NCBI GenBank assembly: GCA_002840755.1
Contig: PHBZ01000001.1
Location: 1-64,000 of the forward strand
Length of the DNA stretch: 64,000 bases
Direction of reading: 5' to 3'
From: Chloroflexi bacterium HGW-Chloroflexi-10
Lineage (GTDB): Bacteria > Chloroflexota > Anaerolineae > Anaerolineales > Anaerolineaceae
Positions within the stretch are counted from its first letter, which is position 1; each line of letters opens with the position of its first letter. The notes beneath the pieces are model-generated. The model had not been told where the DNA came from. It made no database searches and saw only the letters and a list, made by a program, of their open reading frames with translations. Position numbers and translations under genes: made by a program. This document shows positions 25,884 through 34,932 of the stretch, in pieces.

Positions 25884-27351
25884 GCTTCTCATCCTCCATG
25901 GGCCGGCGTGCCCTGACCCATATTGTACCGCTAATTGCAAAAATAAGGGTCACAATCACTACAAGCAGGAAGGCACCAGCGTAATCTTTGATCAAATTCA
26001 TCACCCAAAGACTGTAAATGAGGATTTGCCCTACCGCGGCAAGGATAGCTGGGGGCAGGGTTAAACGCCATGCGGGTGTAGGTTGTTTCACCCAGGAGAG
26101 GATATCATCTACCAGGCAGAAGAGCGCCCAGAAAGCAGCCACCGGGATGGCAATAACCACGATCAATGGCAGGATATAACCGTCCGAAATAGCCGGTGAG
26201 AGAAGTAAAACCAGAAACCAGCCCAACAATCCCAATACTACCTTGACGATGCGCCACCAGCGCCGGCGAAGCTGCAAATTATACAGACTAACCAGGAAAA
26301 TACCTGCAAAAACAGCCATCAACCATTCAATCCATAACAGGGAGAAAGCCGCCCCCAGCCCAATTTCCTGTAAACCGGCTTTTGGTCCGTATTCACCTAC
26401 CGTTACCCAGACCCACTCAGCATTGGCCTTGCGCAGCAAGATACCCTCGTGCCCCATGGCGATCACCACATTTCCGCTGGCTGGGTCGGTGACCATATCC
26501 AATGGGCCAGGGACAAACTCAATTGTGGATTGCTGCTGCTGGTAGGCCTGCTCTGCCTGGCTCATTTGCCGCAATGTGAGCACTTGTTCCCAGGTGACAC
26601 CGCCATCACGCGATTCCTGCACCATTTCTCCTACGGTAAAGCGCAGCAAGAAACCAGAACCACTGTCAAAATCGATGACTTCGCCGGGATCGTTATATTG
26701 CATGGTGCATTCTTTTTCGATGCCTTGTTCTTCACCGGCTGGCTGCCAGCTTGTGCCGCCATCCTGGCTGATAAAGGCCGCATTGTAATACTCAGTCGTG
26801 GTCAGCAATGTGCCATCGGAGCGCGCTTCCAGGCAGGAGACCCCATATTGCGGGGCAGCCGCGTCCGCCAGGGTGAGGAGTGCGGTGAGTGGAAGGATGA
26901 CCCAGCGCCATTGTAAACTGCGCTGCAGGCTGCGAGAAGGTTGGGCAGTTTGCTGCCACACCCAAAATGCCAGCGGCAGGTTGAACAGCGCCAGCGCGTC
27001 GGAAGGGTCGTAAACAAAATGAGTGGCGAAGGGCAGGATGACCTGCATTGCCTGGTAGATGACCTGGTTGATCTGAGGGATCGTTTTACCCAGGCCAAAA
27101 AACAAAAATGGTGTGGTAAAAGCCAACCATTTTATCCATTGTCCGTGCATGCGCCGCGGCAGCAGTCCAAGCACAGCCAGGATGAAAAACGGCAGCAGAT
27201 AGACGAGTGCCAGATCGCTGAGTTTGCCGCTCAGCCAGGATGGAAAATACGGTTTTAGGAGGGTGTCGTTCAACACCAAAATGATCAGCATGACCAGGCC
27301 GATCGGATGAATTAATCCACGAACAGCGCGTTCACTTAATTTATTCTGCAT
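25858..27351 (-). CDS. Multi-pass membrane protein with Asp-box (BNR-type) repeats
   Basis: 497 residues from the ATG at 27351 (MQNKLSERAV), preceded by GGAGAGA; the frame continues to 27465 without family support. About four hydrophobic segments precede an external region (about 160-340) with two Asp-box motifs, SQDGGTSW and SRDGGVTW, the hallmark of sialidase/BNR beta-propeller blades. Two blades are fewer than a full propeller. Five or more further hydrophobic segments follow. The function is unknown; photosystem assembly YCF48-like proteins and glycan-binding proteins use similar motifs. It is divergent from the gene at 27487. Confidence 0.65.
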   Translation of the reverse strand: MQNKLSERAVRGLIHPIGLVMLIILVLNDTLLKPYFPSWLSGKLSDLALVYLLPFFILAVLGLLPRRMHGQWIKWLAFTTPFLFFGLGKTIPQINQVIYQAMQVILPFATHFVYDPSDALALFNLPLAFWVWQQTAQPSRSLQRSLQWRWVILPLTALLTLADAAAPQYGVSCLEARSDGTLLTTTEYYNAAFISQDGGTSWQPAGEEQGIEKECTMQYNDPGEVIDFDSGSGFLLRFTVGEMVQESRDGGVTWEQVLTLRQMSQAEQAYQQQQSTIEFVPGPLDMVTDPASGNVVIAMGHEGILLRKANAEWVWVTVGEYGPKAGLQEIGLGAAFSLLWIEWLMAVFAGIFLVSLYNLQLRRRWWRIVKVVLGLLGWFLVLLLSPAISDGYILPLIVVIAIPVAAFWALFCLVDDILSWVKQPTPAWRLTLPPAILAAVGQILIYSLWVMNLIKDYAGAFLLVVIVTLIFAISGTIWVRARRPMEDEKHEYPRMDK

Positions 27352-27486
27352 AACAGTCTCTCCTGGTTTTCTAGCATTTGATTTGATTTTAGCATACGCA
27401 TTGCTTGCCATAGCCTTGCAATTCTGATATTGTAGATAGAGTGGCATATTCAGCATGGTTTGCATTGCACCACCGCGGAGTATGAT

Positions 27487-28341
27487 ATGGAAAAAGAGCT
27501 AACTGTTAACGAAGAAAGTGAACCTGTAAGGGGTTGGGGTTTTTGGGTGGGAATATTCCCCTTTTGCGGTCCATGGATTATTGTGCTGACTGTAATGGGA
27601 ATTGTACGCCTGTTGTCCATAGCGGAAGATCCAGTGCAGTGGATTGCCAACATTGTGATGATCCTCGTAATCTTCTGGTATTTCGGGGTGTTTATTGCGG
27701 GATGGATCAAAGGATTCCCGCGTTGGTGGTATCCGTATGCGCTTTACCCGGTTCTGTTTTCGATAGTTCTGCAGAATGCCAGTTCGCCGGGGTTGTGGTT
27801 TTTTGGTTTGTCCCAAGGCAGGTCGGTGTGGGGCTGGCGCGCCTGGGTGCCTTTCATTCTGATTATGCTGATCATTGCGCTGGCAACCCGTTCGCTGGGT
27901 CCGCTTAAACAAATGTGGCGGAGCATCTGGCACGACCCCTCACGTTTGAGTTTTGCGTTATATGGAATATTGCCGCCGCTGATGATTGTCATATTTGATG
28001 AAATGGATGACAACTTTAGCCTGCCGTTTCAGGTGATTAATGCTGTTCTATTGCTCCTGGGTGCTATTGTGTATCTGCGCAGTAAAATCAACTGGCAGCG
28101 TCTGGCCAGCCTGTATGGGGCAACGTTACTGGCTATGTTGATAAGCACCATAGCTGTGAGTTATTACTGGAACGGAAGGCAGGATTATTGGATGACTAGC
28201 CCGGCAACCTGGCAGGAACAGGCATGGCCAATGGCTTTATTTACTATCTATCTTTCACTGCTCTTTTTGGGACCACCGCTGATCATTGACCTGATCCGTA
28301 ATTTAAAAGAAAGCAGACCGATCAACCCCAAACCCGGTTAA
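27487..28341 (+). CDS. Multi-pass membrane protein, unknown function
   Basis: 284 residues from the ATG at 27487 (MEKELTVNEESE), with GGAG six bases upstream; an in-frame ATG at 27460 lacks a ribosome binding site. Seven to eight hydrophobic segments are spread through the chain with short charged loops, such as ARLGPLKQMWRS-like and DEMDDNFS regions. I recognise no family. Its divergent neighbour is also a polytopic membrane protein, so both may be driven from the 135-base gap between them. Confidence 0.6.
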   Translation: MEKELTVNEESEPVRGWGFWVGIFPFCGPWIIVLTVMGIVRLLSIAEDPVQWIANIVMILVIFWYFGVFIAGWIKGFPRWWYPYALYPVLFSIVLQNASSPGLWFFGLSQGRSVWGWRAWVPFILIMLIIALATRSLGPLKQMWRSIWHDPSRLSFALYGILPPLMIVIFDEMDDNFSLPFQVINAVLLLLGAIVYLRSKINWQRLASLYGATLLAMLISTIAVSYYWNGRQDYWMTSPATWQEQAWPMALFTIYLSLLFLGPPLIIDLIRNLKESRPINPKPG

Positions 28342-28376
28342 CTGACGGGCATGGTTGTGACCGTTCGGGTGCGGGT

Positions 28377-28919
28377 TTATATGGGTTTGGTGTGCGCCTG
28401 TACGCGGGTATGGAATTCGGCCCAGAATTTTTCATAGGAGAGACGATCTTGCGCATCAAAAAATTCTTTGGTTTGCCCCTCAAAAAATGGTATGACCTGT
28501 TGGGCAAACTCGAGTATGGCCTGGCGGTATTCAGCCTCGGTTAACCGCACTTCCAAACCATTGAAATGCTGAGCACGGTCTTCATCCGGGCTGTCCCAAC
28601 GCAAGATGTTTTTGATGGTGACCTGGCCGTTATGGTGCAATACGCTCCAATCCAACCCGATCGGGCAGCCCATCATGAGTACGGTACCGCAGCCATGAAA
28701 AATCAGTCTGTCTGAGAGGTGCTGCTCGGGTGTATGGTCGTGGTCGAGGGTTCGCAGCAGAGCCAGCGCACTCTCACTGATTCCATAATTCTCGCGCCCA
28801 TCCAGAATGACCTGCCCGCCAATGATCAGGCGGATGCGTCCATGTGAACACAGGTCAAATTGAGCCGGTTCGGTACCCAGCCAGTCTTGTTCGAGGAGGG
28901 TGATTTCAAAGGAACTCAT
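28377..28919 (-). CDS. Conserved hypothetical protein
   Basis: 180 residues, ATG at 28919. Soluble, acidic, no signal peptide or metal-binding cluster. It begins with strands (FEITLLEQDWLG, GRIRLIIGGQVIL), has a glycine/cysteine-rich central turn (FHGCGTVLMMGCPIGLDW), and ends with amphipathic helices (EYRQAILEFAQQVIPFFEG). I do not recognise the family. It converges with the membrane protein ending at 28341. A purine-rich spacer lies upstream at 28955-29045. Confidence 0.55.
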   Translation of the reverse strand: MSSFEITLLEQDWLGTEPAQFDLCSHGRIRLIIGGQVILDGRENYGISESALALLRTLDHDHTPEQHLSDRLIFHGCGTVLMMGCPIGLDWSVLHHNGQVTIKNILRWDSPDEDRAQHFNGLEVRLTEAEYRQAILEFAQQVIPFFEGQTKEFFDAQDRLSYEKFWAEFHTRVQAHTKPI

Positions 28920-28954
28920 AGATCTAATTTAACCATAAATCGGGGAGAAAGTAT

Positions 28955-29045
28955 ATTAAAAAGGGATTAGGAATCAGGAAAAAGAAAAAGGGATTAGGAA
29001 AAAGTTATCAGGAAAAAGGAAAAAGGAATCAGGGAATCAGGAAGA
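28955..29045. repeat. GGGATTAGGAAAAAG low-complexity spacer
   Basis: About 90 bases of repeating AGGGATTAGGAATCAGG, AAAAAGG and TTATCAGGAAAAAGG units between two minus-strand genes. The words GGATTAGGAA and TTATCAGGAA are shared with 17820-17885. Confidence 0.55.
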
Positions 29046-29088
29046 AAAAGAGTATACATTATGAGGAGTTGCAAGACGGGATTTTCGC

Positions 29089-29547
29089 TTATTTGCGCGG
29101 GACGAGGAGATAGACGGCGACTGCCATAACTAGCAGACCCGCTATGCGCTGGAAAGTTACCGGGATGGGCGCCTGCCCTCCCCAACCGGCAGCATCCACA
29201 ATAGTTGAGATGAGGAGCTGCCCCAGGATCAATGAAGCCATGCCGGCGGTAACCCCCACGGTACCCATGGCAAAAGCGGCGCCGATCACAATTAAGACTC
29301 CTAACCCGCCTGAGAAGATCAACATGGTGAGGGTGGGCTGCGGCAGGTTGCGCCATTCCAGGGTACGCCAGACCAGTGTGATTGCGATGAAAATCAGGGC
29401 AAAGATGCCGCTGCCCAAGTTGGTCAGAACTCCGGTGCGGATGGGGCCAATGATTTGTCCACCGCGATTGCTGAAGGTGGCCTGTACACCGATCAGGACG
29501 CCGGTTGTCAGTGCCGCCAGAAGGCCAATCAGAATTGTATTTTTCAT
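29089..29547 (-). CDS. YdcZ-type (DUF606) DMT-superfamily membrane protein
   Basis: 152 residues from the second of two adjacent ATG codons (29550 and 29547), with AAGGAG just upstream; the frame extends to 29574. Five hydrophobic helices make a half-size drug/metabolite transporter, with the typical opening GLLAALTTGVLIGVQATFSN and conserved LGQLLISTIVDAAGW near the fourth helix. DUF606 proteins generally work as pairs or homodimers. Substrate unknown. Confidence 0.8.
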   Translation of the reverse strand: MKNTILIGLLAALTTGVLIGVQATFSNRGGQIIGPIRTGVLTNLGSGIFALIFIAITLVWRTLEWRNLPQPTLTMLIFSGGLGVLIVIGAAFAMGTVGVTAGMASLILGQLLISTIVDAAGWGGQAPIPVTFQRIAGLLVMAVAVYLLVPRK

Positions 29548-29718
29548 CATCTCACTCCTTTTTAAAGAGACCAACCTTCACCAGAATGGTCAGTTATCTG
29601 GTCAAGGCCGAGGTTATCTGCTCCATGGGGTGGAAGATACTTTGATTAGTTTTATTTTAACATGATACCTGAAACAGGTTTCTGCTTTTTGGTGATTTTT
29701 AACAGGCCAGATCGTAGA

Positions 29719-29764
29719 TAAAAAGAGGGTGTTTGGACAGTAATTTTCTGTCCAAACACCCTCT
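29719..29764 (-). terminator. Strong terminator of the CASTOR/POLLUX-type channel gene
   Basis: On the minus strand a perfect 17-bp stem (29748-29764 with 29724-29740) closes a 7-base loop and is followed by TTTTT. The stem begins about 34 bases after the stop of the gene at 29798. Confidence 0.88.
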
Positions 29765-29797
29765 ATGCCTCCAGGCGGAGGTGGTGATTCTATCTTG

Positions 29798-31693
29798 TTA
29801 TTGGGCTAAGACGATAATACGGTCCTGGGGAGAAAATTGGATCATTTCGGATTTCGCCGGGTTCAATACAACGCCGTAGGAGTGAGCGCCGTCCTGACCA
29901 AATTTGGCCAGACGATAGCCGATGGCTGTTTCACCGCTGCGACGGGCAGCTTCCACGACTGTATAGAAATTCACGGGAAGGCCAATTTTTACATAGGTCT
30001 CAACCGGTTTGATATAAATTTCCGAACCATCCGGGTCGAACATATCGATGAATACTTTGTTAAGGCCTTTGTTTTCCGAGACCTGGCTTAACATTAAGCT
30101 GACCAATTTGTCGCTGACAATGAAGTCGTCCGCACGGGTCACTTCGGCCAGATTACGGTTACGGACATCCAGCATTTCGCTGACAATCGGGAATTTAACT
30201 CCGGCATGTTCGGCAATGTCGCGCAAATGCAGGAGCGCCATCAATGTACGCGCATCCGCTTTCTGTATATCCAGCGTATCCGAATAGCTTAACAGGATGA
30301 TGTGATCGAATTGAGCCATATTCAGGCTTTCCAGCGTGGCACGGTCGGTAATATCGCCGGCACGGAAAGTAATAGTCTGGACTTTCAGATCGGCGGCCAG
30401 TCTGGTTATTTCTTCTTCGATTAATTCGTCATCGGCTACGACTAACAGGGTTGAACCCTGGGGTACATAATTATCCAGTTCACGGACGATGGTATTGCCG
30501 CGCCAATTCCAGCCGAGAATGATAGTGGCTTCAGCCTGGGCTTTTACCAGGTCGTTTTTTGCCAGTCCGGCAGCGTCGAATTGTGGCGCTGCCGGCTGGT
30601 ATATAATTTTGTCATCGTCTTCAGCAATCACTACCAGGTAGTCATCGGGCTGAATTACGGTGTCCATGGTGGGATTCAGTTCAGCATTGCCATTTGTTCG
30701 CGCTATACCCATGATGGCATTCTTTTCAAATTTATTGAGGGTGTCACCATAGGTTTTGCCGACCAGATCCGGTACCTGAGTGAAATAAATCTCATCTCCG
30801 CCGAAGTCGAGCAATTCGGTGTAAACTACCGACAGGCCTGATTGGCGGCAGGTTTGGGCAATGATGCGTGCCACCAGATTGCCAACCAATACCCATTCCA
30901 CTTCATCCTTACCAACCACGCGCGCAATATGGCTGTTCTTTGACTCCTGAATCTCTGCCACAATATGATAGGGGGTGGCGCGCCGGTTGGGATGGTTGGT
31001 GATGGCAAGAATGGTTTTGATCACATCCGCATCGGCGTTGTCACTATCCGGAGAAAGCACAATAATCGATTTGGCTGTGTTCAAGGAGGCGATGCTGAGT
31101 TCTTCCATTTCCATCGGGTTGCCGGATCGGCAAATGATGCGTGTTTTTCCGGTGGGGCCGGCTTTCTCACGAATGGCTTCTTCCATTTCCACTTTGTCGT
31201 GGGGGCCAAAGACGACGATACAGGATTTCGCCTGATTTTCGTTGGCTGCTACCAGTTCGGCAATGATGGTGTGGACCTGTTCGGACCAGCCCAGGATAAC
31301 TGTATGCCCGCTTTCAATCACTTTTGAACGGCCTTTACGCAATTCTTCCAGTTTGCCTTCCACACCACTGGTGAGCACACCAATCAGGGTGCTGATCACA
31401 AAAACGCCACCCAGGGTGACAAAGAGCATAATTAATCGGAAGCCCCAACCGGTATCGCCGCCCATGGTGCCAGCGTCCATTGTGCGCATCAGGCTGAGCC
31501 AGAAGGCTTCGATAAAGGAGACGGGGGCTTCGCCATCCATGGTCGCGCCGGTCGCAACAACCAGTATGGCAGCAATCAGAATGACGACCAGGGATAATAT
31601 ACCCAGCCAGGCGATTAAGGCAATGGTTCCTTTGGAAAAAGTGTTATCCAATGCGTAGCGTATACGGTCTTGAAATTTGATCTCGTTATTCAT
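29798..31693 (-). CDS. CASTOR/POLLUX-related putative ion channel
   Basis: 631 residues. Two N-terminal hydrophobic helices (about 22-48 and 85-110) flank a pore-loop-like segment with FWLSLMRTMDAGTMGGDTG. Two tandem RCK/TrkA_N-like domains follow; the first begins HTVILGWSEQ and the second TIILGWNWRG, both ending in nucleotide-binding folds. This is the layout of CASTOR/POLLUX-type channels. Ligand and ion are not evident from sequence; potassium or calcium is known for plant relatives. It has its own strong terminator and is divergent from the esterase at 31901. Confidence 0.85.
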   Translation of the reverse strand: MNNEIKFQDRIRYALDNTFSKGTIALIAWLGILSLVVILIAAILVVATGATMDGEAPVSFIEAFWLSLMRTMDAGTMGGDTGWGFRLIMLFVTLGGVFVISTLIGVLTSGVEGKLEELRKGRSKVIESGHTVILGWSEQVHTIIAELVAANENQAKSCIVVFGPHDKVEMEEAIREKAGPTGKTRIICRSGNPMEMEELSIASLNTAKSIIVLSPDSDNADADVIKTILAITNHPNRRATPYHIVAEIQESKNSHIARVVGKDEVEWVLVGNLVARIIAQTCRQSGLSVVYTELLDFGGDEIYFTQVPDLVGKTYGDTLNKFEKNAIMGIARTNGNAELNPTMDTVIQPDDYLVVIAEDDDKIIYQPAAPQFDAAGLAKNDLVKAQAEATIILGWNWRGNTIVRELDNYVPQGSTLLVVADDELIEEEITRLAADLKVQTITFRAGDITDRATLESLNMAQFDHIILLSYSDTLDIQKADARTLMALLHLRDIAEHAGVKFPIVSEMLDVRNRNLAEVTRADDFIVSDKLVSLMLSQVSENKGLNKVFIDMFDPDGSEIYIKPVETYVKIGLPVNFYTVVEAARRSGETAIGYRLAKFGQDGAHSYGVVLNPAKSEMIQFSPQDRIIVLAQ

Positions 31694-31900
31694 TCATCCC
31701 TCAATAAAATATAAAAATAGTTTTATGAAAAAATCATTGATGTTAAAATTTCTTTTTTCAACATAAACGCAATTCAAGACTATATTGTATACCCGCAAAC
31801 CAAAAACAAACAATTTTTTAATAATGTGTAAGTATTTCGTTAACCTGTAGAACGGGATACAATACCTATTGTCAGCCCAATTTGGGTAAAGGAGACTGCA

Positions 31901-32710
31901 ATGCCCCCTAGTTTTACCAGACTTGAGTCGTTTTCTTCCCAATTTATCCCTGCCCGGCATGTGGATATCTGGTTCCCTGAAAGTTACACCAGTAACCCGC
32001 AAAGACGTTACCCGGTAGTGTATATGCATGACGGACAAAACCTGTTTGATCCGCAGCTCGCGTACGGAGGGGTGGATTGGGGTGTTGTGCCGGCTATGCA
32101 AAAGCTGGCTGCTGCTGGTGAGGCGCGTGAAGCGATTATTGTGGGGGTATGGAATTCAGACAGACGCTTTCATGAATACCAGCCGTGGCGGCCGTTCATA
32201 GAAACTCCGCGAGGGCAGGCAGTTTATGCAAAGCATCAAAAAGAGATGGGGGAGATCTTTTCAGATGATTATTTGAAGTTTCTGGTGGAGGAATTAAAGC
32301 CAACCATAGACCTGCAATATCGGACACTGCCCGGACCGGGTGATACAGTGGTGATGGGTTCCAGTATGGGCGGCCTGATCTCGTTGTATGCCATCTGCGA
32401 ATACCCGCAGGTGTTTGGCGGGGCTGGCTGTGTTTCTACACATTGGCCGGTGGTACGCCAGTTGATGATCAATTATATGAAGCTGCACCTGCCGGACCCG
32501 CAAACGCATAAAATTTACTTTGATTTTGGCACTGAAGGGTTGGATGCGCAATATGAGACGTACCAGCTAAAAGCCGATAAGGTAATGATCAAGAAGAAAT
32601 ACAAAGCGGATATCCATTGGATGACACGTAAATTTGAGGGCGCCACGCACCATGAATCAGCCTGGCGTGAGCGAGTGCATATTCCGCTGGTGTTTTTGCT
32701 GGGAAAGTGA
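31901..32710 (+). CDS. Alpha/beta-hydrolase esterase (Fes/esterase D-like)
   Basis: 269 residues, ATG with AAAGGAG seven to eight bases upstream. It contains the pattern YPVVYMHDGQNLFD (37-50) seen in PF00756 esterases, nucleophile S155 in GSSMGG, and a C-terminal GATHHESAW that supplies the histidine. No signal peptide, so it is cytoplasmic. Relatives cleave acyl or feruloyl esters and siderophores; given the xylan locus a carbohydrate esterase role is possible, but the gene is not in that cluster. A TACAAT box lies about 45 bases upstream without a clear -35. Confidence 0.85.
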   Translation: MPPSFTRLESFSSQFIPARHVDIWFPESYTSNPQRRYPVVYMHDGQNLFDPQLAYGGVDWGVVPAMQKLAAAGEAREAIIVGVWNSDRRFHEYQPWRPFIETPRGQAVYAKHQKEMGEIFSDDYLKFLVEELKPTIDLQYRTLPGPGDTVVMGSSMGGLISLYAICEYPQVFGGAGCVSTHWPVVRQLMINYMKLHLPDPQTHKIYFDFGTEGLDAQYETYQLKADKVMIKKKYKADIHWMTRKFEGATHHESAWRERVHIPLVFLLGK

Positions 32711-32786
32711 GCTGTCGTCATTTCCCGCCCTTCTTCTCTCTGGACAGGAACAGTTTACCCGGAATGACAAACGCGAGGCATTGCGC

Positions 32787-33329
32787 TTATTTTGTATTTT
32801 TGTTTAACCAGGCAGCCTGAAACACGCCCATATAGACCAGGTCCACATATTCACCGTTGCTCCATACCTGCTGCACCAGGCGGCCCTCTTCATGGAAGCC
32901 ACATTTTTCGTAGGAGCGAATAGCACGCGGGTTGTTCCCATGGACGGTTAATATAACCTTACGGATATTACGCATATAAAAGGCGTAATCCAACAGCACG
33001 CGGACGGCATCACTGCCGTAGCCTTTACCCCAGTAGTCGGGTTCACCAATAGTGATTCCCAATTCGCAGGTGTGGGCTACCTCGTTGAAATTAAACAGCC
33101 CACAGTGCCCGATCATTTTTCCACCGGCTTCAATGGCGAAACTGCTGCCGTCGCGTCCGCCTTTGGCAATTTCCTGGTCAAACTCGGCTTGCAGGCGTTC
33201 CAATGATTGAGGCATGGGTGGGTCGCCGCCACCAGCCAGTTCCACGGCGACATCGTTATTAAAACGGCACAGGGTTTCCAGGTCGTCACGCCGTAGAGCG
33301 CGCAGGGTTGTTTTTTCTCCGTTATACAT
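32787..33329 (-). CDS. GNAT N-acetyltransferase (RimJ/RimL type)
   Basis: 180 residues. It has the RimJ/RimL opening TTLRALRRDDLETLCRFNND, the acetyl-CoA motif in ITIGEPDYWGKGYGSDAV and the closing YEKCGFHEEGRLVQ. It moves an acetyl group from acetyl-CoA to an amine, typically protein or small-molecule; substrate not predictable. It overlaps the upstream Nudix gene by eight bases and is probably its operon partner. Confidence 0.85.
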   Translation of the reverse strand: MYNGEKTTLRALRRDDLETLCRFNNDVAVELAGGGDPPMPQSLERLQAEFDQEIAKGGRDGSSFAIEAGGKMIGHCGLFNFNEVAHTCELGITIGEPDYWGKGYGSDAVRVLLDYAFYMRNIRKVILTVHGNNPRAIRSYEKCGFHEEGRLVQQVWSNGEYVDLVYMGVFQAAWLNKNTK

Positions 33330-33858
33330 GTACTTCCTCGTTTTTGATGAGTTCCAGATACTTGCAAAGGGCGATTTGGTCGCCCTGAAAAGCGAAATCC
33401 TGCGGGTTTATTTGCAGCGGGTCCGCCCAGAAGAAGTCTGCCACGTCATCCGCTGCCGCCAAGCCGGACGCATCTTCCAGTTGGGTAACAAAATAAGCCA
33501 CTGACGTAAAATAGGTGACATCACGGTAGTCGTAGCGGTCCCAGGCAGAACATAAATAGCGTAATCCATTTGCATGGCAGTTCAGTTCTTCGCGCAGTTC
33601 GCGGTGTAATGCGTCTTCGAGGGTTTCCCTGTAATCGACAAACCCGCCGGGGAAAGCCAGCCGGCCGCGAAAGGGATCAAAGGCGCGGCGGGTGACGATG
33701 ACCTGCCCGGCGTAGACCACGACGGCTACTGCCGCCGCATTGGTAGCATGGTAGTAGATAAAGTCACAGACCGGGCAGCAAAACGATTTTGCATCGTGTG
33801 CTTGCAGATTGTTTGCGCCACAGCGCGGGCAGTTTTGGAAGCGGGTTAGTGTAAGCAT
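33322..33858 (-). CDS. Nudix hydrolase with N-terminal zinc ribbon
   Basis: 178 residues. A zinc ribbon (C10-x2-C13 and C28-x2-C31) precedes a complete Nudix box, GGFVDYRETLEDALHREL followed by REELN. Zinc-ribbon Nudix proteins often act on NADH or ADP-ribose-type substrates. It is first in a two-gene unit with the GNAT gene. ATG at 33858, weak ribosome binding site. Confidence 0.85.
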   Translation of the reverse strand: MLTLTRFQNCPRCGANNLQAHDAKSFCCPVCDFIYYHATNAAAVAVVVYAGQVIVTRRAFDPFRGRLAFPGGFVDYRETLEDALHRELREELNCHANGLRYLCSAWDRYDYRDVTYFTSVAYFVTQLEDASGLAAADDVADFFWADPLQINPQDFAFQGDQIALCKYLELIKNEEVHV

Positions 33859-34022
33859 GGGTTGATTCTAACATAAGAGAAAGATGAAGCGGAAATAGTA
33901 TCAGCTGAGAAGACTGCCCGAACAAGGATGGGTAGGGTGAGTTTAAATACCACTTTTCTTCTTTAAAAAGACTCACTACATCGGAAAATAAAAAAGCGAA
34001 TATTTTGACAAAAACAAAAAAA

Positions 34023-34172
34023 ATGACTAAAAATGGAGGGACGAAAAAACAATATATAAAACTCAAAGATGAAGATCGAGAATATCTCGAAGCCCTGGTC
34101 ACCATGGGTGAGGTAAAAGCCAAAACATATATTACCAACTTAGCGATAGAACCAATTAGTATAGCTTATTAA
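34023..34172 (+). pseudogene. N-terminal remnant of an IS630-family transposase
   Basis: A 49-codon frame. Residues 8-35 (KKQYIKLKDEDREYLEALV and the following GEVKAKTY) match the usual opening of IS630/Tc1-type transposases, where a helix-turn-helix follows. After about residue 36 the resemblance ends and the frame stops, so the helix-turn-helix and DDE regions are missing. It sits directly before the tetR promoter, five bases from the -35. No terminal inverted repeats remain visible. Confidence 0.5.
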
Positions 34173-34176
34173 TTGC

Positions 34177-34205
34177 TTGACATAACAAGGTGTTTGTCAT
34201 ACAAT
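34177..34205 (+). promoter_or_regulatory. Sigma-70-type promoter of tetR
   Basis: Perfect -35 TTGACA (34177-34182), a 17-base spacer and -10 TACAAT (34200-34205). The -10 overlaps the palindromic operator by five bases, so a bound repressor would exclude RNA polymerase. Confidence 0.85.
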
Positions 34206-34241
34206 AGTGAATGAATAAATTTAATATTCATTCACTATTGT
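34201..34241. promoter_or_regulatory. Long palindromic operator for the TetR regulator
   Basis: ACAATAGTGAATGAAT (34201-34216) and ATTCATTCACTATTGT (34226-34241) are perfect 16-bp inverted arms around AAATTTAAT. It covers the -10 and start region of the tetR promoter, 15 bases before the ATG. Autorepression by the downstream TetR protein is the natural reading. Confidence 0.8.
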
Positions 34242-34255
34242 GAAGGAAAATTACG

Positions 34256-34861
34256 ATGAAAAATAAAAAAGATATGATATTCCGTGCAGCACATGAGCTT
34301 TTCGCTCAGAAGGGGTATAAGGAGACTAACATTCCAGAGATCACCAACCTGGCAGGGGTGGGAGTGGGAACTTTTTATAACTATTATGCTTCGAAAGATG
34401 AAATTTTCTTCGAGGTGTTTGCCCGTGAAAACGAGAAGACCAAAAAGGAAATGATGTCTTCCATCGATCCCGGTGAGGACTTACAAGTTACCCTGACCAG
34501 GATGATGGTTCGTAGCCGTGACGCTATTTCCTCTAACTTGATCCTGCGCGAGTGGTATAACAAGGATCTTTACAGCCGGATGGAAAAATGGTTTCAGGAA
34601 GAGAAAAGCAACGAACGGATGAATGAAATCATACAAACTTATTTGTCTGAATTCATCCTCAAATGGCAGCAGGAGGGAAAAATCCGGAGTGATCTGGAAG
34701 TTGGGATGATCCTGGCCCTTTTCAATTCAACCGTTTATGTTGACATGCATAAAACTGAAGTCGGTATCCAGTTTTTCCCTCAGCTGATCTACCACCTGCT
34801 CGATTTCATCATAAAAGGATTGACCAGTTCGCCAGAACAGCCTGTCATCCCAAAGGAATGA
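34256..34861 (+). CDS. TetR/AcrR-family transcriptional regulator
   Basis: 201 residues, ATG with GAAGGAAAA upstream. The N-terminal helix-turn-helix (about 5-50) has the family pattern IFRAAHELFAQKGYKETNI and GVGVGTFYNYYASKDEI. The C-terminal ligand domain is helical and unassigned. The palindromic operator immediately upstream indicates autoregulation, and the DUF4097 gene 71 bases downstream is likely controlled with it. Confidence 0.9.
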   Translation: MKNKKDMIFRAAHELFAQKGYKETNIPEITNLAGVGVGTFYNYYASKDEIFFEVFARENEKTKKEMMSSIDPGEDLQVTLTRMMVRSRDAISSNLILREWYNKDLYSRMEKWFQEEKSNERMNEIIQTYLSEFILKWQQEGKIRSDLEVGMILALFNSTVYVDMHKTEVGIQFFPQLIYHLLDFIIKGLTSSPEQPVIPKE

Positions 34862-34932
34862 TTGTAAAGATGGGGAAGCAATACCCAGACGAACAGGTTG
34901 CAAATTAGCATCACTTCATTAAGGAGCGCACA

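Noticed and set aside
33764..34138. 124-codon minus-strand frame upstream of tetR
   Set aside because: It is antisense to the IS630 remnant and partly within the Nudix gene; the sequence is hydrophobic low-complexity.
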